This document shows, piece by piece, positions 56,919 through 64,000 of a stretch of DNA of 64,000 bases. Position numbers and translations under genes: made by a program. Under the pieces are notes generated by a model. The model worked only from the letters and a program-made list of their open reading frames with translations, made no database searches and was not told where the DNA came from. Origin of the DNA: Tessaracoccus timonensis. Its GTDB lineage: Bacteria; Actinomycetota; Actinomycetes; Propionibacteriales; Propionibacteriaceae. The first letter of the stretch is position 1; every line of letters begins with the position of its first letter. The stretch spans positions 2,356,001 through 2,420,000 of the forward strand of contig NZ_LT996886.1 in assembly GCF_900343145.1 (NCBI RefSeq). Reading direction: 5' to 3'.

Positions 56919-57276
56919 ATTGGCCGCCATACTGGCCGCCGTCGCGCTGTGTGTCCTCGTCGCTCTCGCCGCACGCCCTTTACTCAAACTGAGTGCGGCC
57001 ATTGATGACGTGACCGAGTCCGTACGCAACGCGAGCGAATCGATGGTGCCCGCCATGGAACGCCTCACAGATGCTGCTGCGAAGGCCGACGCGAACCTCG
57101 ACAAGCTCTCGGATGTCACCGACGATGCGGGCCGCGTCGCTTCCCACGCCGCCGAAGTTAGCGAGGACGCGGCCCAGTTCTCGAATCTCGTCGGTGCGGT
57201 GTTCCAGAAGCCGCTCATCAAGACCGCATCGTTCACGTATGCCGCGCGCAAAGCGATTGGAGGCGGTCGCAAATGA
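56905..57276 (+). CDS. DUF948-type membrane-anchored coiled-coil protein
   Basis: 123 residues. One N-terminal membrane helix (about 5-25), then a heptad-rich helix ([37 protein letters not shown]...) to about residue 95, as in DUF948 proteins. The function is unknown. ATG 56905 has GGAGGAGA at 5 nt and lies inside the end of rarA. It overlaps the next gene by 4 bp. Confidence 0.82.
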   Translation: MSVAELAAILAAVALCVLVALAARPLLKLSAAIDDVTESVRNASESMVPAMERLTDAAAKADANLDKLSDVTDDAGRVASHAAEVSEDAAQFSNLVGAVFQKPLIKTASFTYAARKAIGGGRK

Positions 57277-57500
57277 GAAACACCTTCTGGTTCACCGTCG
57301 GCGCCGCCACGGCCAGCTACGTGATTTTCCGCGGCAAGAAGCTATACCGCGAATACCTTCCCGAGTCGCTGCGCAGACAGATTGAAGCCAAGAGCGACGA
57401 CGCCGCCATCGACCTAGGGCGGTTCTCCGCCAACTTTGAGGCAGCACGCGCCGAGCGCGAGGCTGAAATCCGTCGTGAACTCAACATCCCGCAGGAATGA
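57273..57500 (+). CDS. Small membrane-anchored protein (DUF6167-like)
   Basis: 75 residues. A short hydrophobic N-terminus (NTFWFTVGAATASYVIF, about 3-19) and a charged helical tail (FEAARAEREAEIRRELNIPQE). It sits between the DUF948 gene and alaS, with overlaps on both sides, the same place where actinobacterial DUF6167 proteins occur. The family name is from memory of context and is uncertain. Confidence 0.65.
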   Translation: MRNTFWFTVGAATASYVIFRGKKLYREYLPESLRRQIEAKSDDAAIDLGRFSANFEAARAEREAEIRRELNIPQE

Positions 57501-57505
57501 ACCCA

Positions 57506-60157
57506 ATGCAGACCCATGACATCCTCCAGCGCTTCATCCACCACTTCGAGGCCCACGAGCACGAGGTGGTGCCGAGCGCATCGCTGTTGTACAACGACCC
57601 GACTCTGCTGTTCGTCAACGCCGGCATGGTGCCGTTCAAGCCGTACTTCCTCGGCGACGAGCCCGCGCCTTATCGTCGCGCCGTCTCCGCGCAAAAGTGC
57701 GTGAGAACGCTCGACATCGAAGAGGTTGGCAAGACCACCCGCCACGGCACGTTCTTCCAGATGCTGGGCAATTTCTCGTTCGGCGACTACTTCAAAGAAG
57801 CCGCCATCTCGATGGCGTGGGAACTCGTCACGAAACCGGAAGCCGACGGGGGCTTGGGCTTCGACGGCGACAAGATCTGGGTGACCGCGCTCCACGGCGA
57901 CGACGAAACTATCGGCATGTGGCGCGCCGTCGGGGTGCCGAGCGGGCACATTCAGCAACGCGGGCTCAAAGATAACTACTGGCACATGGGCGTTCCCGGC
58001 CCCGGTGGCCCCTGTTCCGAGATTTATGTCGATCGTGGGCCAGAGTTCGGCCCCGACGGCGGCCCCGAGGCCGACGAAGACCGCTTCCTTGAGATCTGGA
58101 ACCTGGTGTTCCAGCAGGAGGAGCTTTCCGCGGTTCGCGCAAAGGACGACTTCGACGTCGCCCGCGCTCTGCCGAGCAAAAACATTGATACCGGCGCCGG
58201 GCTCGAACGCATGGCCTTCCTCAAGCAGGGCAAGGCGAACATGTACGAGATCGACCAAGTGTTCCCTGTCATCGAGAAGGCATCGGAGCTCTCCGGCAAA
58301 CGCTACGGCGCGAACGCCGAGGACGACATCTGGTTCCGCGTTGTCGCCGACCACGTCCGCAGTTCTCTGATGCTGATGACCGACGGCGTCACTCCCGGCA
58401 ACGAGGCTCGTGGCTTCGTGCTGCGCCGGCTGCTTCGTCGAGTTATTCGCGCGATGCGGCTGCTGGGTGTCCAGGATCCGGTGCTCAGCGAACTGCTGCC
58501 GGTGTCGAAGTCGCTCATGGAGCCCTCCTACCCGGAGATCACTGAGGCGTGGGACCGCGTTTCGCAAGCCGCGTCTGCGGAGGAAGAGAGCTTCCGGCGC
58601 ACGCTCCAGTCGGGCACGGTGCTCTTCGACGGCGTCGCCGCCGAACTGAAGCAGTCCAAGGCGACCGCGGTGCCTGGCGATACGGCTTTCAAGCTGCACG
58701 ACACTTACGGCTTCCCGATTGACCTGACGATGGAGATGGCCGCCGAGCAGGGGCTCACCGTCGATCGCACTGCATTCGAAGCGCTCATGCAGGAGCAGAA
58801 AGACCGCGCCCGGGCCGACGCCAAGGCGAAGAAGGGCGGGCTCGCGAACCACGAGGCATACCGTGAGTTCCGCGAACAAGGGGAGACCCCCTTCACCGGG
58901 TACGAAGAGCTCGGGCTGCAGACGAAGGTGCGCGGCCTCATCGACGGCGGTTACGCCACCAACCGTGCCGGCGACGGTGCTGAAGTGGAGCTCATCCTCG
59001 AAGAGACGCCGTTCTACGCCGAGGCAGGCGGCCAGGACGCCGACCATGGAGTCATCATCGGCGACGGATTCACTGCCGACGTGCTCGACGTGCAGCGCCC
59101 GGTGCCGGGGCTCGTCGTGCATCGAGTGAAACTCGCTGGTGAACTCGGGGTGGGGGTGCCCGTCGAGGCGCAGGTTGATCCGGGGCTTCGCCACCAGGCG
59201 TCGCAGGCGCATACTGCGACGCACATCGTCCACGCCGCGCTGCGCGAGCTGCTCGGCTCGGGGGCAACGCAGGCCGGTTCCTACAACAAGCCCGGCTACC
59301 TGCGATTCGACTACTCGTCCCCACAAGGGATGAGTAAGGAGCTGCGTCGCGAGGTGGAGGAGCGCTCCAACCAGGCCATCCTTGACGGCTTCGACGTGAC
59401 CAGCCAGCAACTCAAGCTGGAGGACGCGAAGGCGCTCGGTGCGATGGCCATGTTCGGCGAAAAATACCCACCCATCGTGCGCATGGTGGAGTTGGCGGGC
59501 CCCTGGTCACGCGAGCTGTGCGGGGGCACCCACGTCGCCAACACCGCACAGATCGGTGTGCTGAACCTCGTCTCTGAGCAGTCGGTCGGCTCCGGAGTCC
59601 GACGCGTCGAAGCGCTCGTCGCACATGATGCGTTTCGGCAGTTCGCCGCTGAGCGCGCGCTAGTGCGCGAGCTCACCGACACGTTGCGGGTAGCCCCCGA
59701 ACAATTGGGGGAGCGCGTCGGGAAGCTCGTGCAGCAGCTCAAGGATGCGGAGAAGCAGATCGCCAAGCTGCAGTCGGAAAAGCTGCTGGCCAGCGCCGAA
59801 GCAATGCTCGCTGATGTGGAACGCGTCGGTTCGGTCAACTTGCTTGCACTGAAGGTGCAAGGGGTGAGTGGCGGTGACCTGCGCACCTTGGCGGCCGATC
59901 TCAGGGAGCGTCTGGATAGCGCGACCGCAGGCGTCGTCGCGTTGGTTGGCGGCACAGATAAGCCCGCTGCCATCGTTGCTACGAATGAACCCGCCCGTGA
60001 GCAGGGCCTCAAGGCAGGCGCACTTATCCGAGAGGTGTGTGCGACGCTCGGCGGCAAGGGCGGCGGCAAGGACGACCTGGCGCAGGGTGGCGGCGCCGAC
60101 TGGGCACAAGCTGACGCCGCGTTGGCAGCTGTGCGAGCCAAGGTTGCTGATGCCTGA
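57506..60157 (+). CDS. alaS: Alanyl-tRNA synthetase
   Basis: 883 residues, full length. The catalytic domain starts THDILQRFIHHFEAHEHEVVPSASLL; editing-site ligands are in HTATHIVHAAL (about 569) and CGGTHVANT (about 671); the C-Ala domain carries a coiled coil (about 730-780) and the GGGGKDDLAQGG-like end. It charges tRNA-Ala and clears Ser/Gly errors. ATG 57506 fits the usual N-terminus and has AGGA 9 nt upstream; ATG 57497, overlapping the previous stop, is possible. It overlaps ruvX by 8 bp. Confidence 0.96.
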   Translation: MQTHDILQRFIHHFEAHEHEVVPSASLLYNDPTLLFVNAGMVPFKPYFLGDEPAPYRRAVSAQKCVRTLDIEEVGKTTRHGTFFQMLGNFSFGDYFKEAAISMAWELVTKPEADGGLGFDGDKIWVTALHGDDETIGMWRAVGVPSGHIQQRGLKDNYWHMGVPGPGGPCSEIYVDRGPEFGPDGGPEADEDRFLEIWNLVFQQEELSAVRAKDDFDVARALPSKNIDTGAGLERMAFLKQGKANMYEIDQVFPVIEKASELSGKRYGANAEDDIWFRVVADHVRSSLMLMTDGVTPGNEARGFVLRRLLRRVIRAMRLLGVQDPVLSELLPVSKSLMEPSYPEITEAWDRVSQAASAEEESFRRTLQSGTVLFDGVAAELKQSKATAVPGDTAFKLHDTYGFPIDLTMEMAAEQGLTVDRTAFEALMQEQKDRARADAKAKKGGLANHEAYREFREQGETPFTGYEELGLQTKVRGLIDGGYATNRAGDGAEVELILEETPFYAEAGGQDADHGVIIGDGFTADVLDVQRPVPGLVVHRVKLAGELGVGVPVEAQVDPGLRHQASQAHTATHIVHAALRELLGSGATQAGSYNKPGYLRFDYSSPQGMSKELRREVEERSNQAILDGFDVTSQQLKLEDAKALGAMAMFGEKYPPIVRMVELAGPWSRELCGGTHVANTAQIGVLNLVSEQSVGSGVRRVEALVAHDAFRQFAAERALVRELTDTLRVAPEQLGERVGKLVQQLKDAEKQIAKLQSEKLLASAEAMLADVERVGSVNLLALKVQGVSGGDLRTLAADLRERLDSATAGVVALVGGTDKPAAIVATNEPAREQGLKAGALIREVCATLGGKGGGKDDLAQGGGADWAQADAALAAVRAKVADA

Positions 60158-60614
60158 ATCTCCGCGACTAGGCATCGACTGGGGTAAGGCCCGCATTGGT
60201 GTTGCCGCGTGTGGGCGACATACGACGGTGTGTCACCCCGTGGCGACGGTGCGAGCAGGCCGCGACGAACTCGCCAAGCTCGAGGCCATCGTCGAGGAGT
60301 ATGAGCCGGAAATCATCTACGTGGGATACCCGCTCGATCTTCGTGGCCGATTGGGCCCGGCCGCTGAATTTGTGGCGCAGAAGGCGGCAGTGTTGGCACA
60401 ACGCGTCGCCCCAATTGAGGTTCGCCTGATTGACGAACGGATGAGCACGGTGTCGGCGTCGCGTAGTCTTGGGAGTGTCGGGCGAGACACCAGATCTCAG
60501 CGTGGCATCATCGATCAAGCTGCAGCTGTAGAGATTTTGCAGACCGCGGTCGACGTTGAGGAGCGCCTGGCTGAGCCAGCCGGGGAGCCACTGCACGGAA
60601 ACGAGGACGAATGA
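60150..60614 (+). CDS. ruvX: Putative pre-16S rRNA nuclease (YqgF/RuvX)
   Basis: 154 residues, RNase H-like fold. LGIDWGKARIGVAAC has the first catalytic Asp, VGYPLDLRGRLGPAA the central motif, and RLIDERMSTVSA plus IIDQAAAVEILQ (second Asp) the C-terminal ones. YqgF processes the 5' end of 16S rRNA. ATG 60150 lies inside alaS. The stop overlaps the mltG ATG. Confidence 0.93.
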   Translation: MPESPRLGIDWGKARIGVAACGRHTTVCHPVATVRAGRDELAKLEAIVEEYEPEIIYVGYPLDLRGRLGPAAEFVAQKAAVLAQRVAPIEVRLIDERMSTVSASRSLGSVGRDTRSQRGIIDQAAAVEILQTAVDVEERLAEPAGEPLHGNEDE

Positions 60615-61729
60615 GCGAGAAGAAACCTGTGGACTGGCGCAACGTGGCCTACTACGGTCGAGGCGCCTTCGCAGTGGTGCTCGCACTCGCGGTGCTGGTT
60701 GGCGGGGGCTGGTTCGCGTACTCGAAGGCCCACGACTTCTACGTCGCCGCGACCACACCCGATGACGACTTCGTCGGGAACGGCACCGAAGAGATCGACG
60801 TGGTCATTCCTCGCGGTGCAGGTATTACCGAAATCGGCGACATTCTCTACGAAGCGGGCGTCGTGAAGTCGGTGCGAAAGTTCCGCAGCGAGGCGCTCAG
60901 CTCCGGTTCGGTCGACCGCCTCCAAGCCGGCAGATACCAGCTCCGCAAGGAACTACCCGCAGAGGCAGCGCTCAAGATGCTGCTCGACCCGAGCAACATC
61001 AAACGAATCTGGATCACCTTCCCCGAAGGCACCACGGTGAAGGAACAGCAGGCCCGTATCAGCAGCGAACTTGGGCTTTCCCAGGAACAGATCGACACCG
61101 CTGCGGCGCGCGTAGGCGAGCTGGGACTCCCACAGTGGGCCAATACCAACGGGAATCTCGAAGGCTTCCTGTTCCCTGCTCGCTACGACGTGGCAGAGCC
61201 CATTGATGTCTTCGCGATTATGAGCAACCAGGTCAAACAGTTCAATACTGTCGCAACGCGCACCGACATTGCCGACCGCGCGAAAGCCCTCGGCAAGTCC
61301 CCGCTCGAGGCGCTCACCGTCGCATCGATCATCGAGGGCGAGTCGCACGATCCCGATTACCAACCGCTCATCGCGGCCGTTATTTACAACCGCCTCGAGA
61401 AGGATATGAAGCTGGAAATGGACTCGACGGTGCACTATGCGGTCGGCAAGACTGGCGCGGTCACCACCACGGCTGCCGAGCGTGCCAGCGAATCGGCGTA
61501 CAACACGTATCGCCACAAGGGGCTTCCGCCCGGCCCTATCAACAACCCGGGAGAGACCGCCATCAAGGCAGCTCTCAGCCCGGCAGATACCGAGGCGCTG
61601 TACTTCGTTACGGTCAACCTCGACACCGGGGAGACGCTCTTCGCCAATACGCTCGAGGAGCACAACGCCAACGTGAAGAAGTTCCAGGAGTACTGCCAGG
61701 CAAACAAGGGCAAGTGCTCGGGCAAGTGA
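60611..61729 (+). CDS. mltG: Endolytic murein transglycosylase MltG
   Basis: 372 residues. One N-terminal membrane helix (about 17-38), then a LysM-like part (IDVVIPRGAGITEIGDILYEAGVV) and the YceG domain with the catalytic Glu in VASIIEGESHDP (about 240), AAVIYNRLEKDMKLEMDSTVHYA and PGPINNPGETAIKAAL. It cleaves nascent peptidoglycan strands at the membrane. The tail contains two Cys (EYCQANKGKC). The aroE ATG overlaps its stop. Confidence 0.95.
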   Translation: MSEKKPVDWRNVAYYGRGAFAVVLALAVLVGGGWFAYSKAHDFYVAATTPDDDFVGNGTEEIDVVIPRGAGITEIGDILYEAGVVKSVRKFRSEALSSGSVDRLQAGRYQLRKELPAEAALKMLLDPSNIKRIWITFPEGTTVKEQQARISSELGLSQEQIDTAAARVGELGLPQWANTNGNLEGFLFPARYDVAEPIDVFAIMSNQVKQFNTVATRTDIADRAKALGKSPLEALTVASIIEGESHDPDYQPLIAAVIYNRLEKDMKLEMDSTVHYAVGKTGAVTTTAAERASESAYNTYRHKGLPPGPINNPGETAIKAALSPADTEALYFVTVNLDTGETLFANTLEEHNANVKKFQEYCQANKGKCSGK

Positions 61730-62538
61730 TGCGTTGCGCCGTCATCGGTGACCCGGCCTCACACTCCCTCTCGCCAGCCATCCACACCGCCGGCTACGTC
61801 GCGGTTGGGCTGGATTGGCGCTACGAGGCGATCGATGTCACGCCCCGAGAGCTGTCTTCGTTCGTAGAAGGCTGCCAGGCTGATGGACGCTGGGTGGGGC
61901 TCAGCGTCACCGCACCGCACAAAGACGCCATCGTCGAGTTTGGTGAACCCGACGAGCCGACGCGCCTGCTGGGGTGCGGCAACACGTTGGTGTTTGGGGA
62001 GCAGCCTCTGGTTCGCAACACTGACGTTCCCGGCTTTGCGTTGGCTCTTGAGCGCTCGGGTGCTCCGACGCCGAGGCGAGTGGCGATCGTCGGGAATGGT
62101 GCTACCGCGCGGTCGATCACGCTGGCGGTGGCTCAGTTGGGTGCCGAAAGCATCGTGATTGTGGCTCGTAGCCTCGAGCGAGCCGAAGGGCTGCGGAAGT
62201 TTGCCGCTGGGCTGGGGCTGAGCGCCGAGGCGCAGTTGCTCTCCGACGCGCTGGAGCCGGTGGATTTGCTCGCAAGCACGGTTCCTACGCTCGCGACTCA
62301 GCCTCACGCTCGGCGCTGGGCAGAATGCGCGACGACGATCTTCGATGTGGTCTACGACCCGTGGCCCACGCCCCTTGGGGTCGCCGCGAGCGAGCTGCAC
62401 CGTCGGGCATTGTCGGGCCTGGATCTGCTCGCCGGACAAGCTGTCGATCAGTTCTTCTGGCTCACGGGGCAACGGGTCACGTTCGAGATGTGCCTCTCAG
62501 CTGCCGAGCAGGAACTTCGCCGGCGTGAGACTCTCTGA
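61729..62538 (+). CDS. aroE: Shikimate dehydrogenase
   Basis: 269 residues. [17 protein letters not shown] at the N-terminus, the catalytic Lys in [11 protein letters not shown] and Asp in VRNTDVPGF, a nucleotide-binding loop [13 protein letters not shown], and [10 protein letters not shown] near the end. It reduces 3-dehydroshikimate. The Rossmann loop differs from the usual GAGGAAR (GNGATAR). ATG 61729 overlaps the mltG stop. It is followed by aroC and aroK, all for chorismate. Confidence 0.92.
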   Translation: MRCAVIGDPASHSLSPAIHTAGYVAVGLDWRYEAIDVTPRELSSFVEGCQADGRWVGLSVTAPHKDAIVEFGEPDEPTRLLGCGNTLVFGEQPLVRNTDVPGFALALERSGAPTPRRVAIVGNGATARSITLAVAQLGAESIVIVARSLERAEGLRKFAAGLGLSAEAQLLSDALEPVDLLASTVPTLATQPHARRWAECATTIFDVVYDPWPTPLGVAASELHRRALSGLDLLAGQAVDQFFWLTGQRVTFEMCLSAAEQELRRRETL

Positions 62539-62551
62539 AAGAATGATCGGC

Positions 62552-63736
62552 ATGCTTCGTTACCTCACGGCCGGTGAATCGCACGGTCAGTCCCTCATTG
62601 CCACCATGGAAGGCATCCCCGCTCACGTTCGCGTGGGGGAGAAGGAGATCGCGCATAACCTCGCCCGACGCCGGCTGGGGGCCGGACGCGGGGCCCGAAT
62701 GAAGTTCGAAGCCGACGCGCTGCGCCTCCTGGCTGGCTTTCGTCACGGAGAGACCCTCGGATCGCCGATTGCTATCGAGGTCGGCAACACCGAATGGCCG
62801 AAGTGGGAGCAAGTGATGGCGCCCGGCGAGGTGGATCCCGACGAGCTCGCTTCCCTCGCGCGCAATGCGAAGCTGACCCGCCCGCGTCCCGGCCACGCGG
62901 ATTTGGTGGGCATGCAAAAGTACGGCTTCGACGAGGCCCGCCCTATTTTGGAGCGCGCATCTGCGCGTGAAACGGCAGCCCGCGTCGCGCTCGGCACCGT
63001 CGCCATGGCGTTCCTCGACCAGGCGCTGGGCATCAAGGTGCTGAGCCACGTGGTTGAGCTCGGGCCGGTGCGCTCCGAGAGTACGAAACGCCCGACGTGG
63101 GAAGATCTCGAGGCGATCGACGCCGACCCCGTGCGTTGCTTCGACGCCGCGGCATCGGCCAGGATGCAGGCGGAAGTTGAGGCGTGTCACAAGGAGGGCG
63201 ACACGCTCGGTGGTGTCGTTGAGGTGATCGCCGAGGGCGTGCCTCCTGGCCTTGGCTCGCACATCCAGGGCGACCGTCGGCTCGACGCGCGCCTCGCCGG
63301 CGCACTCATGGGCATTCAAGCCATCAAGGGCGTCGAGGTTGGCGATGGGTTTGAGCTCGCCCGTACCCGAGGCTCCAAGGCCCACGACGAAATCCTGCCA
63401 GGTATCCGTCGCGCCACCGATCACGCGGGCGGCACCGAAGGCGGCATGTCCACCGGCGAGTTGCTGCGCGTGAGAGCGGCGATGAAACCCATCGCGACGG
63501 TACCCCGCGCGCTGCGCACGATCGACGTCTCGACGGGCGAGCCCGATTCCGCTCACCATCAGCGCAGCGATGTATGCGCTGTGCCGGCGGCGGGCGTCGT
63601 CGCGGAGGCGATGGTGGCGCTAGTGCTGGCCGAGTGCGTGCTGGAGAAGTTCGGCGGCGACGCCGTCGCGGAGACGCGTCGCAACGCCACCGCGTACCTC
63701 GACGAAGTCCGCGAACGGGGGCTGGGGCTGGCATGA
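62552..63736 (+). CDS. aroC: Chorismate synthase
   Basis: 394 residues. [11 protein letters not shown] and [17 protein letters not shown] at the N-terminus, [30 protein letters not shown], and the C-terminal [17 protein letters not shown] and [17 protein letters not shown]. It forms chorismate from EPSP with reduced FMN. ATG 62552 gives the common [12 protein letters not shown] start; ATG 62543 is an alternative. Its stop overlaps the aroK ATG. The product feeds trpE at 11017. Confidence 0.96.
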   Translation: MLRYLTAGESHGQSLIATMEGIPAHVRVGEKEIAHNLARRRLGAGRGARMKFEADALRLLAGFRHGETLGSPIAIEVGNTEWPKWEQVMAPGEVDPDELASLARNAKLTRPRPGHADLVGMQKYGFDEARPILERASARETAARVALGTVAMAFLDQALGIKVLSHVVELGPVRSESTKRPTWEDLEAIDADPVRCFDAAASARMQAEVEACHKEGDTLGGVVEVIAEGVPPGLGSHIQGDRRLDARLAGALMGIQAIKGVEVGDGFELARTRGSKAHDEILPGIRRATDHAGGTEGGMSTGELLRVRAAMKPIATVPRALRTIDVSTGEPDSAHHQRSDVCAVPAAGVVAEAMVALVLAECVLEKFGGDAVAETRRNATAYLDEVRERGLGLA

Positions 63737-64000
63737 GCATGGTGTTCATCGGCGCGCCTGGTGCCGGGAAAAGCTCCGTAGGGAAGCGCGTCGCGCGGAA
63801 ACTCAACCTCACATTCGTCGATGTCGATGCCCGCATCGAAGAGGTGCTGGGGAAACCCATCAGCGAGATCTTCGCCGACGAGGGGGAGGCCTACTTCCGG
63901 CAAGCTGAGGAGGAAGCCACCCTCGAGTTGCTGGATGCCGCCGACGTGGTCTCGCTCGGCGGCGGCGCCGTGATGAACGAGCGCATCCGCGAAGCACTGC
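63733..64000 (+). CDS. aroK: Shikimate kinase, N-terminal part (cut by window edge)
   Basis: 89 codons open to the right edge. [24 protein letters not shown] is the P-loop; [32 protein letters not shown] carries the shikimate-binding Asp and Arg region, and VSLGGGAVM follows. It phosphorylates shikimate with ATP. ATG 63733 overlaps the aroC stop (ATGA). An alternative start is the Met two codons in. Confidence 0.95.
   Translation, partial: MSMVFIGAPGAGKSSVGKRVARKLNLTFVDVDARIEEVLGKPISEIFADEGEAYFRQAEEEATLELLDAADVVSLGGGAVMNERIREAL

Noticed and set aside
57317-59410. 697-codon minus-strand frame
   Set aside because: Antisense to alaS, which is certain; the translation resembles no protein family.

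Overview
The window is chromosomal DNA of a high-GC Gram-positive bacterium (Actinomycetota), most plausibly a member of the Propionibacteriaceae or a close relative. The evidence is the GC-rich third codon positions, a DnaE1-type replicative polymerase, GlgE/GlgX alpha-glucan genes, an IscS-MnmA-MetE-like-GatCAB block, Trp-associated membrane proteins of actinobacterial type, a TIGR03085-type (mycothiol-enzyme-like) protein, a PriA-like HisA, a mycobacterial-type SOS box in front of yebC-ruvCAB, and many start codons lying 6-8 nt behind a TANNNT hexamer, as in leaderless actinobacterial mRNAs. The genus is an inference. No rRNA, tRNA, CRISPR array or prophage was seen.

Layout. 1-2667 (minus): start of glgE, then glgX. 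2762-9497 (plus): iscS, mnmA, MetE-like protein, a small membrane protein, gatC-gatA-gatB. 9498-10068: a dense array of REP-like palindromes between convergent genes. 10069-19156: TIGR03085 protein (minus), then hisI, trpE, a Trp-associated membrane protein, a DUF2231-cytochrome b5 fusion, mutY (minus), HGxxPAAW protein, trpC, a small membrane protein, a broken toxin-antitoxin locus (minus), trpB, trpA and a SCO1-like lipoprotein. 19159-21933 (minus): GH2 glycosidase. 22092-30584 (plus): dnaE, a membrane protein, hisD-C-B-H and hisA. 30577-35225 (plus): a fatty-acyl reductase/HAD fusion, a LarA-like protein and a degenerate PlsC-like protein, translationally coupled to hisA in the place where hisF often sits. 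35290-43014 (plus): yebC-ruvC-ruvA-ruvB, yajC-secD-secF-apt and a K+ channel. 43011-43916 (minus): deacetylase lipoprotein. 43983-46235 (plus): relA. 46359-47976: an IS1634-type insertion sequence with a 54-bp target duplication in the last codons of a DUF349 gene (47972-49213, minus). 49244-54032: metallo-hydrolase, hisS, a membrane protein (minus), aspS. 54033-54493: second REP array. 54494-55474 (minus): luciferase-like oxidoreductase. 55527-64000 (plus): rarA, DUF948 protein, small membrane protein, alaS, ruvX, mltG, aroE, aroC and the start of aroK.

The genes are mostly housekeeping: tRNA thiolation and amidation, tRNA charging (His, Asp, Ala), Trp, His and chorismate synthesis, replication and recombination, Sec export, and stringent response. 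AspRS with GatCAB suggests that Asn-tRNA and/or Gln-tRNA are made by transamidation. HisA without TrpF nearby is consistent with a bifunctional PriA. The parts most worth a second look are the hisA-coupled reductase/LarA/pseudo-PlsC operon, the IS insertion that re-terminates the DUF349 gene, the long hairpins with unrelated arm sequences but similar architecture, the REP arrays confined to 3'-3' gaps, the DUF2231-cytochrome b5 fusion, the broken toxin locus in the trp region, the leaderless promoters (including a back-to-back pair), and the palindrome at the yajC-secDF start site.
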